From an uncultured Saprospiraceae bacterium (lineage in GTDB: Bacteria; Bacteroidota; Bacteroidia; Chitinophagales; Saprospiraceae): a stretch of 64,000 nt of DNA. The notes beneath the pieces were generated by a model. The model saw only the letters and a list, made by a program, of their open reading frames with translations, did not search any database and had not been told where the DNA came from. This document shows, piece after piece, positions 35,200 to 43,694 of the stretch. The position numbers were made by a program, and so were the translations under genes. The stretch's first letter is position 1. Each line of letters begins with the position of its first letter. Location of the stretch: the NCBI GenBank assembly GCA_937928045.1, contig CALFWO010000055.1, forward strand, positions 1-64,000, given 5' to 3'.

Positions 35200-36414
35200 C
35201 TAAATTTTTCTAATGGCTTCAACCGGCTTTAATTTGATTGCTTTGAAGGAAGGATATATAGAGGCGATCAACGCTGTGATCAAAACCCCAAACATAATTA
35301 TTAGGTATACATTCGTATCTAGATCTGTCTTGATTACGGTCTGTATTCCGAATCTTTCTGCCCCTTCTGCAAAGGCACCTAAGTTGATACCATGTTCTCC
35401 AAAGTAAGACACCGTCAAAAACCCTAGGAATAGACCAATGGGAGCACCTATCATTCCCAGTAAAAGTGTTTCCATAACGATCATTCCAAAGACCCGAAGT
35501 TTGTTCATACCTACAGCCATCAACATTCCAATTTCTCTATTGCGTTCTAATACGGCCATGAGCATTGTATTAATGATTCCAAAGATTAAGGCCAACATGA
35601 ATATGGTTCCGAAAATGGCTAAGGAAACTCCGATTTGCTGTTCATACAATTTGACATCAGGGCTGATCTCCTTATAGTCTTCAATCAAAAGATTGGGATG
35701 ATCAGCAGTAATTTTCTGCTTCACCACGTCAAGTTGCTGCTTATCTTTGAGTAATAATGCGATCTCATGCGAAGCATCTTTTTTTCCAAGAAGCCTATTC
35801 AAATCTTTTCTGTTGACTAGTATATTGCTGAGATCAAAAACGGTATTTCCAGTTTTATAAATACCGACTACACGAAAAGTGGCTCCTGTGAATTCTCCAT
35901 TGACATCTTGGAATTGTAGCTGTACTTTTTTCCTGAGTTTCAATTTTAATTTTTCAGCCAATTTTTGACTGACCATAATTTGATTTCGTTTGCTTCCATC
36001 CAAAAAAGTACCTTCCAAGATTTTCTCATCAAGCCGAGTTATTTCTTTTTCATAAGAAGGCATAACACCGGTAATGGTAATTCCTTGAGCAGCTCTTGGT
36101 GATTTAATCATGCCTGATAAGGAAGTTCTAAGACTAATTGCGGCTGTAGTTTCTTCTTCTTTTAATGATTCGAATAATTTTTCACCATCTGGTAATAAAA
36201 ATGCAACTTCTCGATCTTCAACAAATTCTGGTAAATGAATTTGTATGTGGGAAGTCTGGTAGCGGATGGCGTCGTCAATATATCCATTGATTAATGAACG
36301 ATTAAATGACATTAAAAAAGTCAAAGCCCAGACCCCTAAAAGCACTGATCCAATTACAATCATTGATCGCAATTTTGACCGCCAAATATTTCTCCATGCA
36401 ATTTGAAAAAGCAT
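35200..36414 (-). CDS. FtsX/MacB-type ABC transporter permease 2
   Basis: The 404-residue permease has one N-terminal membrane segment (SMIVIGSVLLGVWALTFLMSF), a large periplasmic MacB_PCD domain (about 45-255), and three C-terminal segments around 270-390 that form the FtsX domain (IFGIINTMLMAVLERNREIGMLMAVGMNKLRVFGMIVMETLLLG). The ERNREIGMLMAVG motif binds the ATPase. It lies 18 bp after the first permease gene, and both are needed for a heterodimer as in LolCE. The periplasmic domain includes LRTSLSGMIKS and GVMPSYEKEITRLDEKIL, in the usual FtsX order. Confidence 0.9.
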   Translation of the reverse strand: MLFQIAWRNIWRSKLRSMIVIGSVLLGVWALTFLMSFNRSLINGYIDDAIRYQTSHIQIHLPEFVEDREVAFLLPDGEKLFESLKEEETTAAISLRTSLSGMIKSPRAAQGITITGVMPSYEKEITRLDEKILEGTFLDGSKRNQIMVSQKLAEKLKLKLRKKVQLQFQDVNGEFTGATFRVVGIYKTGNTVFDLSNILVNRKDLNRLLGKKDASHEIALLLKDKQQLDVVKQKITADHPNLLIEDYKEISPDVKLYEQQIGVSLAIFGTIFMLALIFGIINTMLMAVLERNREIGMLMAVGMNKLRVFGMIVMETLLLGMIGAPIGLFLGFLTVSYFGEHGINLGAFAEGAERFGIQTVIKTDLDTNVYLIIMFGVLITALIASIYPSFKAIKLKPVEAIRKI

Positions 36415-36432
36415 CTTAGTTGGTTTTAATTT

Positions 36433-37662
36433 TTAAACATCACGCATCGCTTCTACAGGATGCAATTTCATAATCTTCCAAAGTGGATACAAACCTAGAA
36501 TACAAGTAACTATAAATATGATAAACGCTTGCTTAATAAAAACACTCGCTTCGAATGCTGCAGGGATTACGGGTTCCATTCCAAATTTCTCATAAGTCGC
36601 TACGGCCTCTTCTCCCATTGCAGTCATGTCAAGTGGATTCACATGCAAGTAATACACTAAGGGTGTTGCCAATATAATCCCGACAATAGCTCCAATGAAA
36701 CTTACAAGAATAGTCTCCAACCAGACGATAGAAAATAATTGTAAACGGCGCAAACCTATCGTGGTTAAAACACCGAATTCATAACTTCTTTCTTTGGTCA
36801 TCATTAGGATTGTACCGAAGATTGCAAAGGTGATTAGCGCATACAATATTCCAAGAATTATTGCTGAACCGCCTTCATCGAGTTGTCTGGCTTGCATCAA
36901 TTCCGGCAACATTTCATTGTAACCCATCACCTCATAATCGGCCTCTGGAAGTTTAGATTTTAAATCTTTTAAAATGCCAGGAACAAGATCTTGATGTTCT
37001 ATCTTCATGGCCAATCCAGTGACCCGATTCGGTGCGGCATAAAGATCTTGAGCAGCTGGTAAGTTTAGGAAAACCATTCGCTTATTCAGATCAGGTAGAC
37101 CGTACTTTACAATTCCACGGATTGGATATTTTCCAGCAGCATTTGCCGCTCTAAATCCTTGGGATATTAATATCAAAGAATCGCCAAGAGCAAGTCCTAG
37201 TTTTTTGCTAACTCCCTCAGCTATCAATGCGCCGAAATCTCCATTTTGTAAATATTCTCCATTGGTTATTTTTTCTTCTAGCTTCGTTAAAGTATTTTCT
37301 TTGTCTGGATCAATTCCAACTACGATTACTCCATGTGTTTTATTGCCCATCGATGCTAGAGCAAAAGATTCAATACGAGGCGCATAGTCTTCGATGTTTT
37401 CAGTATTGGTCGGAATGGACTTTAGCATGTCGGTTAGCTCCATGGAATTATCCAAACTCTTGTCTTCCCAGTATCCTTGCTTGTGGACTTGGGCATATCC
37501 GTAAAATGAATTTACGGAGGTACCAATAACATTATCCCAGGCTCCTTTTTGAAAAGAGCGCATAAAGCTGGCGAGGAATACAGCAAAGGCCACCGCGGCT
37601 ATTGTGATTAGGGTTCTTCGTTTATTCCTAAATATATTTCGAATGGCGAGTGTAAATAGCAT
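36433..37662 (-). CDS. FtsX/MacB-type ABC transporter permease 1
   Basis: The 409-residue paralogue of the next permease has an N-terminal membrane segment (TLITIAAVAFAVFLASFMRSF), a periplasmic domain (about 40-265) and three FtsX-domain segments, with MMTKERSYEFGVLTTIGLRRLQLFSIVWLETILVS. It ends HPVEAMRDV, typical of the family's C-terminus. It is preceded by the LolA-like gene (11-bp gap) and followed by the second permease (18-bp gap), which shows one transcription unit. The pair with the ATPase makes a Lol/Mac-like exporter rather than a FtsEX divisome protein. Confidence 0.9.
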   Translation of the reverse strand: MLFTLAIRNIFRNKRRTLITIAAVAFAVFLASFMRSFQKGAWDNVIGTSVNSFYGYAQVHKQGYWEDKSLDNSMELTDMLKSIPTNTENIEDYAPRIESFALASMGNKTHGVIVVGIDPDKENTLTKLEEKITNGEYLQNGDFGALIAEGVSKKLGLALGDSLILISQGFRAANAAGKYPIRGIVKYGLPDLNKRMVFLNLPAAQDLYAAPNRVTGLAMKIEHQDLVPGILKDLKSKLPEADYEVMGYNEMLPELMQARQLDEGGSAIILGILYALITFAIFGTILMMTKERSYEFGVLTTIGLRRLQLFSIVWLETILVSFIGAIVGIILATPLVYYLHVNPLDMTAMGEEAVATYEKFGMEPVIPAAFEASVFIKQAFIIFIVTCILGLYPLWKIMKLHPVEAMRDV

Positions 37663-37673
37663 AAGGTATTTAT

Positions 37674-38441
37674 TTATCTAACTCTTTTCATATTTTGAAT
37701 ACTGAAAAATGCATCTCGAATTGGGTCGTCAAAATTTAAATTTAGGTATTCAATTTTAGTCATGTTGCCTTCTTCTTCAGCTGGAACTACTTCCAAAGTT
37801 CTCGCCAAAATCCGACCGCCCATTTCACCAATATCTTTGGCAATCATCGTATTGACCAAATAGTCATCTTCGTCATAAAATTCCGTTTTCAACTGAATGA
37901 AATCTTTTTGATCAACCCAAATTTTTATTTTCCCCCAGACGACATCTACCTCTTCCGCTGGGATCAAAGTTATCTCCCAACTCTTTCGATCTTCAATGGT
38001 CGCCTCTCCTGTGATTTCTTGGGAATAGTCATTTACGGTTGAAGTGGCTTTCGACAAATCATCATTGGTAAAATCAGAGCCCATCCAGCTCTGGGACATC
38101 ATCGAAGGTGGCATCTTAATGACACGATCAATGGTTGGTTGCCAATTCCACATTTCGTTTTCTCTTTTGAGAAACGTAATTCCTTTATCTCTCGCCGGAG
38201 CCGTAATCAATATCAATGAATAATCATCACCAGATGACCAAGACTTCATTTCTATTTCTCTAGTCCAATCAGGACGAATAATGGACATTCTGATAGCACC
38301 TTGATTGTATTTTCCACGGACCTTATCATCAGCCTTTTTGATGATTTCTTTCGCAGTAATTTCTTGGGCGAGCACAGTGGTGTTCACTCCGAATAAGAGA
38401 AAAAGGAAGAGTAGGGGAAAACATTTATTGTAACCGTTCAT
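37674..38441 (-). CDS. Outer-membrane lipoprotein-sorting-like periplasmic carrier (LolA-like)
   Basis: The 255-residue protein has a signal peptide (FPLLFLFLLFGVNTTVLAQ) and the opening EITAKEIIKKADDKVRGKYNQGAIRMSI of the LolA-like/DUF4292-type half-barrel seen in RND and ABC export loci. Tryptophans in MWNWQPTIDRVIKMPPSMMSQSWMGSDFTNDDLSK are characteristic of this subgroup. The protein would pick up a hydrophobic cargo from the FtsX permeases and pass it across the periplasm. It lies 5 bp after the TetR gene and 11 bp before the first permease, so all are one operon. The cargo remains unidentified. Confidence 0.82.
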   Translation of the reverse strand: MNGYNKCFPLLFLFLLFGVNTTVLAQEITAKEIIKKADDKVRGKYNQGAIRMSIIRPDWTREIEMKSWSSGDDYSLILITAPARDKGITFLKRENEMWNWQPTIDRVIKMPPSMMSQSWMGSDFTNDDLSKATSTVNDYSQEITGEATIEDRKSWEITLIPAEEVDVVWGKIKIWVDQKDFIQLKTEFYDEDDYLVNTMIAKDIGEMGGRILARTLEVVPAEEEGNMTKIEYLNLNFDDPIRDAFFSIQNMKRVR

Positions 38442-38446
38442 GTTTT

Positions 38447-39052
38447 TTACTTTGAGCGATGAATTGAATTTTTATCTAGGAATGTTTGGAGTAATAATTT
38501 AGCCATATGGTCAATTGGATATTCTTCTCTCATGTGCAAATAATGCAATGCTATTCCATCCATAGTAGCACCAAGTAGAAGCGCTGACTGCATAGGGTTC
38601 TCCGACCCTAATTTAGAGAATATGATAATGCCTGATTCAACAGAGAATTTCTTGCTTTCTTCAACCAAATCAACAATGGAATCCATTACTTCTCTTTGAA
38701 ACGAAAGCATGGTAAGTAATCGCATGAGATGGAGATTGTCTTTGACATATTGTATGCTATCTAAGACCAAATGCTCCAATTCTTCCTCTGGATTATCGAA
38801 GTCATTTATAGCATGGTCAAATAAAGCTTTTCCCTCTTCGATTGCATTCTTGATGATCTTTCTGAGTAGAGCCTGTTTGCCATCAAAGTAATTGTACATC
38901 AATCCTTTTGAAACACCGGCAGCTTTAGCTATCTGACTAATCGAGGTGGCTTTATATCCGTTATTGGCAAACAATTCTAAGGCCGCATCGATGATCTTTT
39001 GCTCAGATTGCGTTCTAATAGCTGCGAATTGTTCTTTTGTTCTTGGACACAT
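38447..39052 (-). CDS. TetR/AcrR-family repressor of the export operon
   Basis: The 201-residue protein has a TetR HTH: KIIDAALELFANNGYKATSISQIAKAAGVSKGLMYNYFDGKQALLRKI (about 18-65), with a helical ligand-binding domain after it. It is the first gene of a tight operon (LolA-like, permeases, ATPase), with 5 bp to the next gene. A 20-bp near-perfect palindrome lies 10 bp before its start (39062-39081), so it probably represses itself and the exporter and is relieved by a hydrophobic inducer. A half-site before the porin gene suggests that gene is in the same regulon. The inducer is not evident. Confidence 0.9.
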   Translation of the reverse strand: MCPRTKEQFAAIRTQSEQKIIDAALELFANNGYKATSISQIAKAAGVSKGLMYNYFDGKQALLRKIIKNAIEEGKALFDHAINDFDNPEEELEHLVLDSIQYVKDNLHLMRLLTMLSFQREVMDSIVDLVEESKKFSVESGIIIFSKLGSENPMQSALLLGATMDGIALHYLHMREEYPIDHMAKLLLQTFLDKNSIHRSK

Positions 39053-39061
39053 AAATAATTA

Positions 39062-39081
39062 TTGACCGAACGTTTAGTCAA
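39062..39081. promoter_or_regulatory. TetR operator palindrome
   Basis: TTGACCGAACGTTTAGTCAA is a palindrome with only two mismatched base pairs (TTGAC-yr-AACGTT-yr-GTCAA). It is centred 19 bp upstream of the TetR start, where an autorepressor site is expected. Its core recurs before the porin gene. Confidence 0.8.
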
Positions 39082-39333
39082 AAATACTAAATGGTTGGAT
39101 ATGAAGCAAATAATTCATGATATTTAACCTTTCATTCTAGAAATGATATGTTGAAGGACACAAATAATGGGGCGTTTAAGGCTAGAAAATGATCCAATAA
39201 TATAAGAAATAGCATAGCTCATTGAGGGCGGCAGCCCATATTTTAATCAGGCACATTAATGAAACAAGTTTTTCACTTACAAACCAAAATCAGTTCGTAC
39301 TTTGGAATGTGTAAATTGAATTAAAAAAATGGC

Positions 39334-40383
39334 ATGAATAGAATTTTGATCATTGAGGACGATCGGGAGGTTCGGGAAGATTTGAAAGAGATCTTGGAGC
39401 TGATGGACTACAAAGTGGAAACAGCTGATAATGGGAAGTCGGGTGTTCAGATGGCTTTAAAAAATTCTTATGATTTGATCCTTTGTGATGTTGTCATGCC
39501 GCTGATTGATGGATTTGGTGTACTGAATATTTTGAGTAAAAAACCTGCAACGAAACATATTCCTTTTGTCTTATTAACGGAGCAATCTAATAACTTTGAT
39601 TTTAGGAAAGGAATGAATCTTGGTGCGGATGATTACTTGGCAAAGCCCTTTCTGAAAAATGATTTGTTGCGCGTAGTAGAAGTACGATTGGCCAAAAGTG
39701 CTGCGTTGGTAGAACGAGAAGAAGTACCCAAATTTGAATTTAGAAATCCGGAATTAGGTTATGAAGAATTGACTAAATTATTTAATGAATTGCCCGTTAA
39801 AGAATATAGAGCCAAGGAAGTTATTTTTGCTGAGGGCAAATTATTGAATCATATTTATTGGGTAAAAAAGGGGAGAGTTAAGGTAGCAAAGTTGAATAAC
39901 TTTGAAAAGGAGTATATTTTTAGTTTTATTGAAAATGAAAAGACCTTTGGATATTCAGCTATGTTTCGAAATAAACCAACAGGTTTTTCGGCGACTGCGA
40001 TGGTGGATACAACTGTTGCCAAAATGGAGCGTGAGGTTTTTTTGAATCATATGAAAACAAAACCTAACATCAATTTTTACTTTTTGCAAAAACTTTCAGA
40101 GAATCTGCACATTAAAGAATCTCAGATTACCCATTTGGCCTATAATCCAATTCGGAAAAGGGTATCTGATGCCCTATTTGAATTAACCGAGCAGTTTGAA
40201 AATGGCATTATTTCAATGAGTAGAGACGATTTGTCTCATTTTGTAGGTATGACAAAAGAGAGTCTTGTTCGCGTGTTATCTGAATTTAAAAAGGATGGTT
40301 GGATTGCGTTGGAAGGCAATGATATCAAGCTTATCGATAAAGAATCCTTGCTGAAATTTTATGGCGAAATGGACCTTCCATAA
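39334..40383 (+). CDS. Receiver domain fused to Crp/Fnr regulator
   Basis: The 349-residue protein joins a receiver domain (acidic pocket Glu8/Asp9/Asp10, phosphoacceptor Asp52 in LCDVVMP, Thr82, Lys104 in LAKPF) to a cyclic-nucleotide-binding-type domain (about 150-255; KEVIFAEGKLLNHIYWVKKGRVKV). A Crp HTH follows (about 275-340; RKRVSDALFEL, SRDDLSHFVGMTKESLVRVLSEFKKDGWI). The combination lets a phosphorelay drive a Crp-type DNA-binding module. The cognate kinase is not adjacent. The gene is divergent from the TetR gene by 281 bp and precedes the YCII/ECF42 pair. Crp-type proteins in Bacteroidota often do not bind cAMP, so the middle domain may be structural. Confidence 0.88.
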   Translation: MNRILIIEDDREVREDLKEILELMDYKVETADNGKSGVQMALKNSYDLILCDVVMPLIDGFGVLNILSKKPATKHIPFVLLTEQSNNFDFRKGMNLGADDYLAKPFLKNDLLRVVEVRLAKSAALVEREEVPKFEFRNPELGYEELTKLFNELPVKEYRAKEVIFAEGKLLNHIYWVKKGRVKVAKLNNFEKEYIFSFIENEKTFGYSAMFRNKPTGFSATAMVDTTVAKMEREVFLNHMKTKPNINFYFLQKLSENLHIKESQITHLAYNPIRKRVSDALFELTEQFENGIISMSRDDLSHFVGMTKESLVRVLSEFKKDGWIALEGNDIKLIDKESLLKFYGEMDLP

Positions 40384-40523
40384 GCTTAGGAAAGAGTCTT
40401 TTTAATTTAATAAAAATATTTTTCAAAAATCTGTCCCCTGGACTTTTACAAGTTCGTCATCCTTGTGATAACGATTAAATTTTAAATCTACTGTGTATTT
40501 AAAGCACAACAAAACTTATTGAA

Positions 40524-40871
40524 ATGAAAGATTTTATGCTGATTTTTTTGGGAGCCAGTTATGAGGAACTTGGATTTTCCCCAGAACAAATTCAAGAACG
40601 AATGGGACGATGGTTTGCTTGGAGTGAAGAAATGAACGCAAAAGGAATTGAACATACCGGGCATGCATTGAATCCGACAGGGAGATCTATTTCGGGGCCA
40701 GATAAAGTTATTTCTGATGGTCCATTTTTGGAAGGAAAAGAAATTGTTGGTGGATATTATATCATCAAAGTGAAGGATTATGACGCAGCAGTAGAGATCG
40801 CTAAAGGATTTCCAGAATTTGATCTTGGAGGTACAGTTGAAATTCGTGAAGTAATGGTATTTGACAATTGA
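40524..40871 (+). CDS. YCII-related (DGPF) protein
   Basis: The 115-residue protein has MKDFMLIFLGASYEELGFSPEQIQERMGRWFAWSEEM at its start and the family's ISDGPFLEGKEIVGGYYIIKVKDYDAAVEIAKGFPEF (about 68-105). YCII/DGPF proteins are small dimeric alpha/beta proteins, often encoded beside ECF42 sigma factors and probably part of that signalling unit or its target. Here the stop TGA shares bases with the TTG start of the sigma factor gene, so translation is coupled. This confirms the known pairing. No enzyme activity has been shown for the family. Confidence 0.88.
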   Translation: MKDFMLIFLGASYEELGFSPEQIQERMGRWFAWSEEMNAKGIEHTGHALNPTGRSISGPDKVISDGPFLEGKEIVGGYYIIKVKDYDAAVEIAKGFPEFDLGGTVEIREVMVFDN

Positions 40872-42115
40872 GTAAGGACTTAAAAATCGTCGACCATCTT
40901 TTCAGGCATCAATATGGAAAGATGGTCGCAATATTGGTGCGTTTATTTGGATTCAATGCCATTGAAACTGCGGAGGATATTGTCCAAGAAAGTTTTTTAA
41001 AGGCGTTGGCCAATTGGAAAATTAATGGGCTTCCTGATAATCCTGAAGCATGGTTGATTCGAGTCGCAAAGAATCTGGCGATAGATTATTTCAGAAAAAA
41101 CAAGGTTCATTCTAAATACTTGGACCAACAATCTGAAACTGGAGTTGCTACAATTCCAATAGATAATTTATTCTTGGATAAGGAAATTGAAGATGCTCAA
41201 TTGAGGATGATTTTTGCCTGTTGTCATCCGAGTTTGAACCCCAGTGATCAAATAGCCCTAACGCTGCAAGTGGTATCTGGTTTTAGTATTCAGGAAATCG
41301 CAAATGCGTTACTTTTGAACAAGGATCAAATCAAAAAAAGAATCCAACGGGCAAAAGCTAAACTGAAAACTGCTAATCTAAAATTGAAAATTCCGGAAGG
41401 AAAAGATTTAATCGCAAGACTTCCGATCGCTGAAAAAATTATTTATCTAATATTTAATGAAGGTTACTACAGTTCTGGAAATGATCAGGTCATTCGAGAA
41501 GAACTATGTTTTGAAGCCATGAGATTGGCGCGGATGTTAGTGAATCATCCATTGCTCAAGCATCCGGACATTTATGCTTTGTTGGGTCTAATGTGTTTTC
41601 ATGCTTGCAGACTTCCAAGTCGAGTAAATGCACGATCAGAAATTATTCTTTTTGAGGATCAAGATCGTAGTCTTTGGAATAAAGAATTGATTTTTCTGGC
41701 CAATCAATATATGTATAAAGCTGTGGAGACAACGCAATTTTCTACCTATCACTATCAAGCGGCAATTGCGGCGGAATATGTTAAACCAGAAAAATTTGAA
41801 GATACAAATTGGACGAAAATATTGGAATGGTATGAAGCGCTGGTATTATTAGATAGTTCTCCAGTATTTTTAATCAGCCGAGCCATTGTTAATATTTATT
41901 TGAATCAATTTGGATTAGCAACAAAGGAATTGGATGCCATTGAGCAACGATTGCCCAAGAACAAACAATTTATGTTGAATGCAGTTAGAGCAACACTTTT
42001 CGAGAGAAAAAAAGAAATAGAAAAAGCAAAGAAATATCTATTGACGGCCATTGATCAGACTCCTTCAGTTTCAGAAAAGAAACTGTTGTTGAAAAAATTT
42101 AACAAATTATCGTGA
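40868..42115 (+). CDS. ECF42-type RNA polymerase sigma factor with DUF6596 extension
   Basis: The 415-residue protein starts at a TTG that overlaps the YCII stop (TTGA). Sigma region 2 is ETAEDIVQESFLKALANWKINGLPDNPEAWLIRVAKNLAIDYFRK (about 35-79). Sigma region 4 is ALTLQVVSGFSIQEIANALLLNKDQIKKRIQRAKAKL (about 130-166). A long C-terminal part (about 180-415) has the DUF6596 segment NEGYYSSGNDQVIREELCFEAMRLARML and TPR-like helices. ECF42 factors lack a classical anti-sigma; their C-terminal extension is thought to control them. It should recruit polymerase to promoters of YCII-type genes, perhaps its own operon. The length matches the family's usual 400-420. Confidence 0.92.
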   Translation: MSKDLKIVDHLFRHQYGKMVAILVRLFGFNAIETAEDIVQESFLKALANWKINGLPDNPEAWLIRVAKNLAIDYFRKNKVHSKYLDQQSETGVATIPIDNLFLDKEIEDAQLRMIFACCHPSLNPSDQIALTLQVVSGFSIQEIANALLLNKDQIKKRIQRAKAKLKTANLKLKIPEGKDLIARLPIAEKIIYLIFNEGYYSSGNDQVIREELCFEAMRLARMLVNHPLLKHPDIYALLGLMCFHACRLPSRVNARSEIILFEDQDRSLWNKELIFLANQYMYKAVETTQFSTYHYQAAIAAEYVKPEKFEDTNWTKILEWYEALVLLDSSPVFLISRAIVNIYLNQFGLATKELDAIEQRLPKNKQFMLNAVRATLFERKKEIEKAKKYLLTAIDQTPSVSEKKLLLKKFNKLS

Positions 42116-42136
42116 GTAAAATATTACTTCTTTTTA

Positions 42137-42165
42137 GTTGCAAGAAGAACTAGGGTGTATCTTTG
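42137..42165 (+). promoter_or_regulatory. Bacteroidota-type promoter for the small membrane protein pair
   Basis: GTTG (42137-42140, near TTTG) is followed by a 17-bp spacer and TATCTTTG (42158-42165), a full match to TAnnTTTG. The predicted RNA start (around 42171) falls just before the ATG at 42181. It therefore favours that ATG over the TTG at 42163, which lies inside the box. Confidence 0.7.
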
Positions 42166-42180
42166 TATAAAAAGATTGCA

Positions 42181-42444
42181 ATGGAAAGTGATCAGGAAAA
42201 GCCAGCAAAAAAGCAAGATGATTTGCGCCAAAAGTCAGCCAATCCAACATTGGTAGATCACATGTTTGATGGTTTGCTTTGGGTATATGATCGCTTCATG
42301 AATTTTGTTCGACTAAATGATGATGATCCAATACCATTGGCGGCATTTAAAATTATTGTGCGAGCAGTAGGAATTATTATTGCGGTTATATTATCTCCAT
42401 TCATCATCGTAGGCTTTATCATTACCATTATGGTGGTTTCCTAA
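42181..42444 (+). CDS. Small membrane-anchored protein
   Basis: The ATG at 42181 gives 87 residues. A TTG at 42163 in the same frame would fall within the promoter and is rejected. The N-terminus is charged (ESDQEKPAKKQDDLRQKSANP), with DHMFDGLLWVYDRFMNFVRL next. The C-terminal third holds a strong membrane segment (IIVRAVGIIIAVILSPFIIVGFIITIMVV, about 58-87). The protein probably sits in the inner membrane by its tail. No family is recognised. The next gene (a second small membrane protein) starts 3 bp downstream, so they are co-translated. Confidence 0.65.
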   Translation: MESDQEKPAKKQDDLRQKSANPTLVDHMFDGLLWVYDRFMNFVRLNDDDPIPLAAFKIIVRAVGIIIAVILSPFIIVGFIITIMVVS

Positions 42445-42447
42445 TTT

Positions 42448-42792
42448 ATGCTGAAGTTCATTCCAAAATTTTGGTGGCCATTGTTTTTCATTTTTGTTTT
42501 GCATCAAGTGTTAGAGAAAATATTTGATTTTCACTTTCAGCTAGCAGATAACTTTTTGGATCCATTGTTGGCGATGCCAATTCTTTTGGGACTTGTTTTA
42601 GCTCAAAAACGTTATTTCTTAAGATTGGGAAATGAACACCGGCTAAGTTTGTTTGAAATAACAGTTATAGCGATTGCTTTTGCATTTCTGTTTGAATATG
42701 GATTAAGCAATTGGGCAGAAGGATTTTACTTTGATCCAATTGATTTTGGCTGTTATTTTTTGGGGACCATTTTTTTTCTTTGGAGACAATGA
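42448..42792 (+). CDS. Small integral membrane protein
   Basis: The 114-residue protein has three or four predicted membrane segments: WWPLFFIFVLHQVLEKIF (about 9-26), NFLDPLLAMPILLGLVLAQ (about 35-53), LFEITVIAIAFAFLFEYGL (about 68-86) and FGCYFLGTIFFLWRQ at the end. Tryptophan and acidic residues between segments are a family mark in Bacteroidota, but I do not know the function. It begins 3 bp after the upstream small membrane protein gene and ends 3 bp before the convergent MBL hydrolase gene stop, so the transcription units meet tail to tail. Confidence 0.65.
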   Translation: MLKFIPKFWWPLFFIFVLHQVLEKIFDFHFQLADNFLDPLLAMPILLGLVLAQKRYFLRLGNEHRLSLFEITVIAIAFAFLFEYGLSNWAEGFYFDPIDFGCYFLGTIFFLWRQ

Positions 42793-42794
42793 AA

Positions 42795-43679
42795 TCATTT
42801 CACAGGCCCATTCGCAAAAACATCCCATAAAAATTCCCCTGGGAATATCCGATACACTGGAATTTTCAATCCATGCTCCAGGCAAGAAGCCTTAATCGCG
42901 GCATCAATTTGCTCTGGGTAATACCGCGTGGAAAAATGTCCTAGGATCAAACATTGCACATTGGTTTTACTCACCATTTTTATCACATCATCCAACACAC
43001 TGTGTTTATTAAATCGCTCTTGTATAATTTTGCCATCTGGTTTTTCCAGGAAAGTTGCTTCATGAATCAAAGTCTGGGTGTTGTCCCAGCGGCCATCATG
43101 TTCCACCTGCGTATCAGCGGAGTAGGAGAGTATCGTATCCGGTATCATCGTAGTGATGTATTCAGGACCATGTGCTTTTTTGAGGTCAATTATTTCTTGG
43201 CTCGATAAGTTTTGAAACTCAGGTTTTAATTTTTTTCTTTTCTCAATCAAATGAAAACTAAAGCATTTTACTTTTCCATCAACAACTGGAAAATGACGAT
43301 TGCCAATGGCCTGGACAAATAGTCCATTCTGAAGTTCCACCTCTTGGCCAGCTTCCATTGGAATCCATTCCGTCATTTCTACTTGCTTATCAAACTGCTT
43401 GGTAAATGATTCCATGGCCTTGAATGAACCGCTATGCTTTGGGTAATATATTTTTGGAAAGCCGCCTTCCCGAGCATTTAATTGAAGCAATTGAAAAATT
43501 CCCATGAGGTGATCACGATCTGGATGGGAAATAAAAATGTGTTTAATCTTTCGACTTTTCTGAAGAAGATGAGCAACTACGCCGTCACCACAGTCGAATA
43601 GAATTCCATGTTCTTGTAAGAACCACCAAGTGCTAAATAGTGCGGTTGAATAAGCCGAGATGGTTAAATTTTTGTTCAT
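42795..43679 (-). CDS. MBL-fold metallo-hydrolase (RNase Z-related)
   Basis: The 294-residue protein has a metallo-beta-lactamase fold with HPDRDH (52-57), preceded by a FDCGDGVVAHLL strand and followed by later His motifs (IGNRHFP, IHEATF, LGHFSTRY). Its layout resembles RNase Z/arylsulfatase-like MBL proteins. True RNase Z has HxHxDH, so here the second position is Asp (HxDxDH), as seen in some other MBL hydrolases such as ComEC-like enzymes. It is therefore likely a hydrolase of another substrate rather than the tRNA 3' processing enzyme. The TPR lipoprotein gene ends 16 bp upstream on the same strand. Confidence 0.82.
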   Translation of the reverse strand: MNKNLTISAYSTALFSTWWFLQEHGILFDCGDGVVAHLLQKSRKIKHIFISHPDRDHLMGIFQLLQLNAREGGFPKIYYPKHSGSFKAMESFTKQFDKQVEMTEWIPMEAGQEVELQNGLFVQAIGNRHFPVVDGKVKCFSFHLIEKRKKLKPEFQNLSSQEIIDLKKAHGPEYITTMIPDTILSYSADTQVEHDGRWDNTQTLIHEATFLEKPDGKIIQERFNKHSVLDDVIKMVSKTNVQCLILGHFSTRYYPEQIDAAIKASCLEHGLKIPVYRIFPGEFLWDVFANGPVK

Positions 43680-43694
43680 GTTGGATTAAAAATT

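Noticed and set aside
42795-43679. True RNase Z
   Set aside because: The metal motif is HPDRDH, not HxHxDH, so it should not be named rnz.
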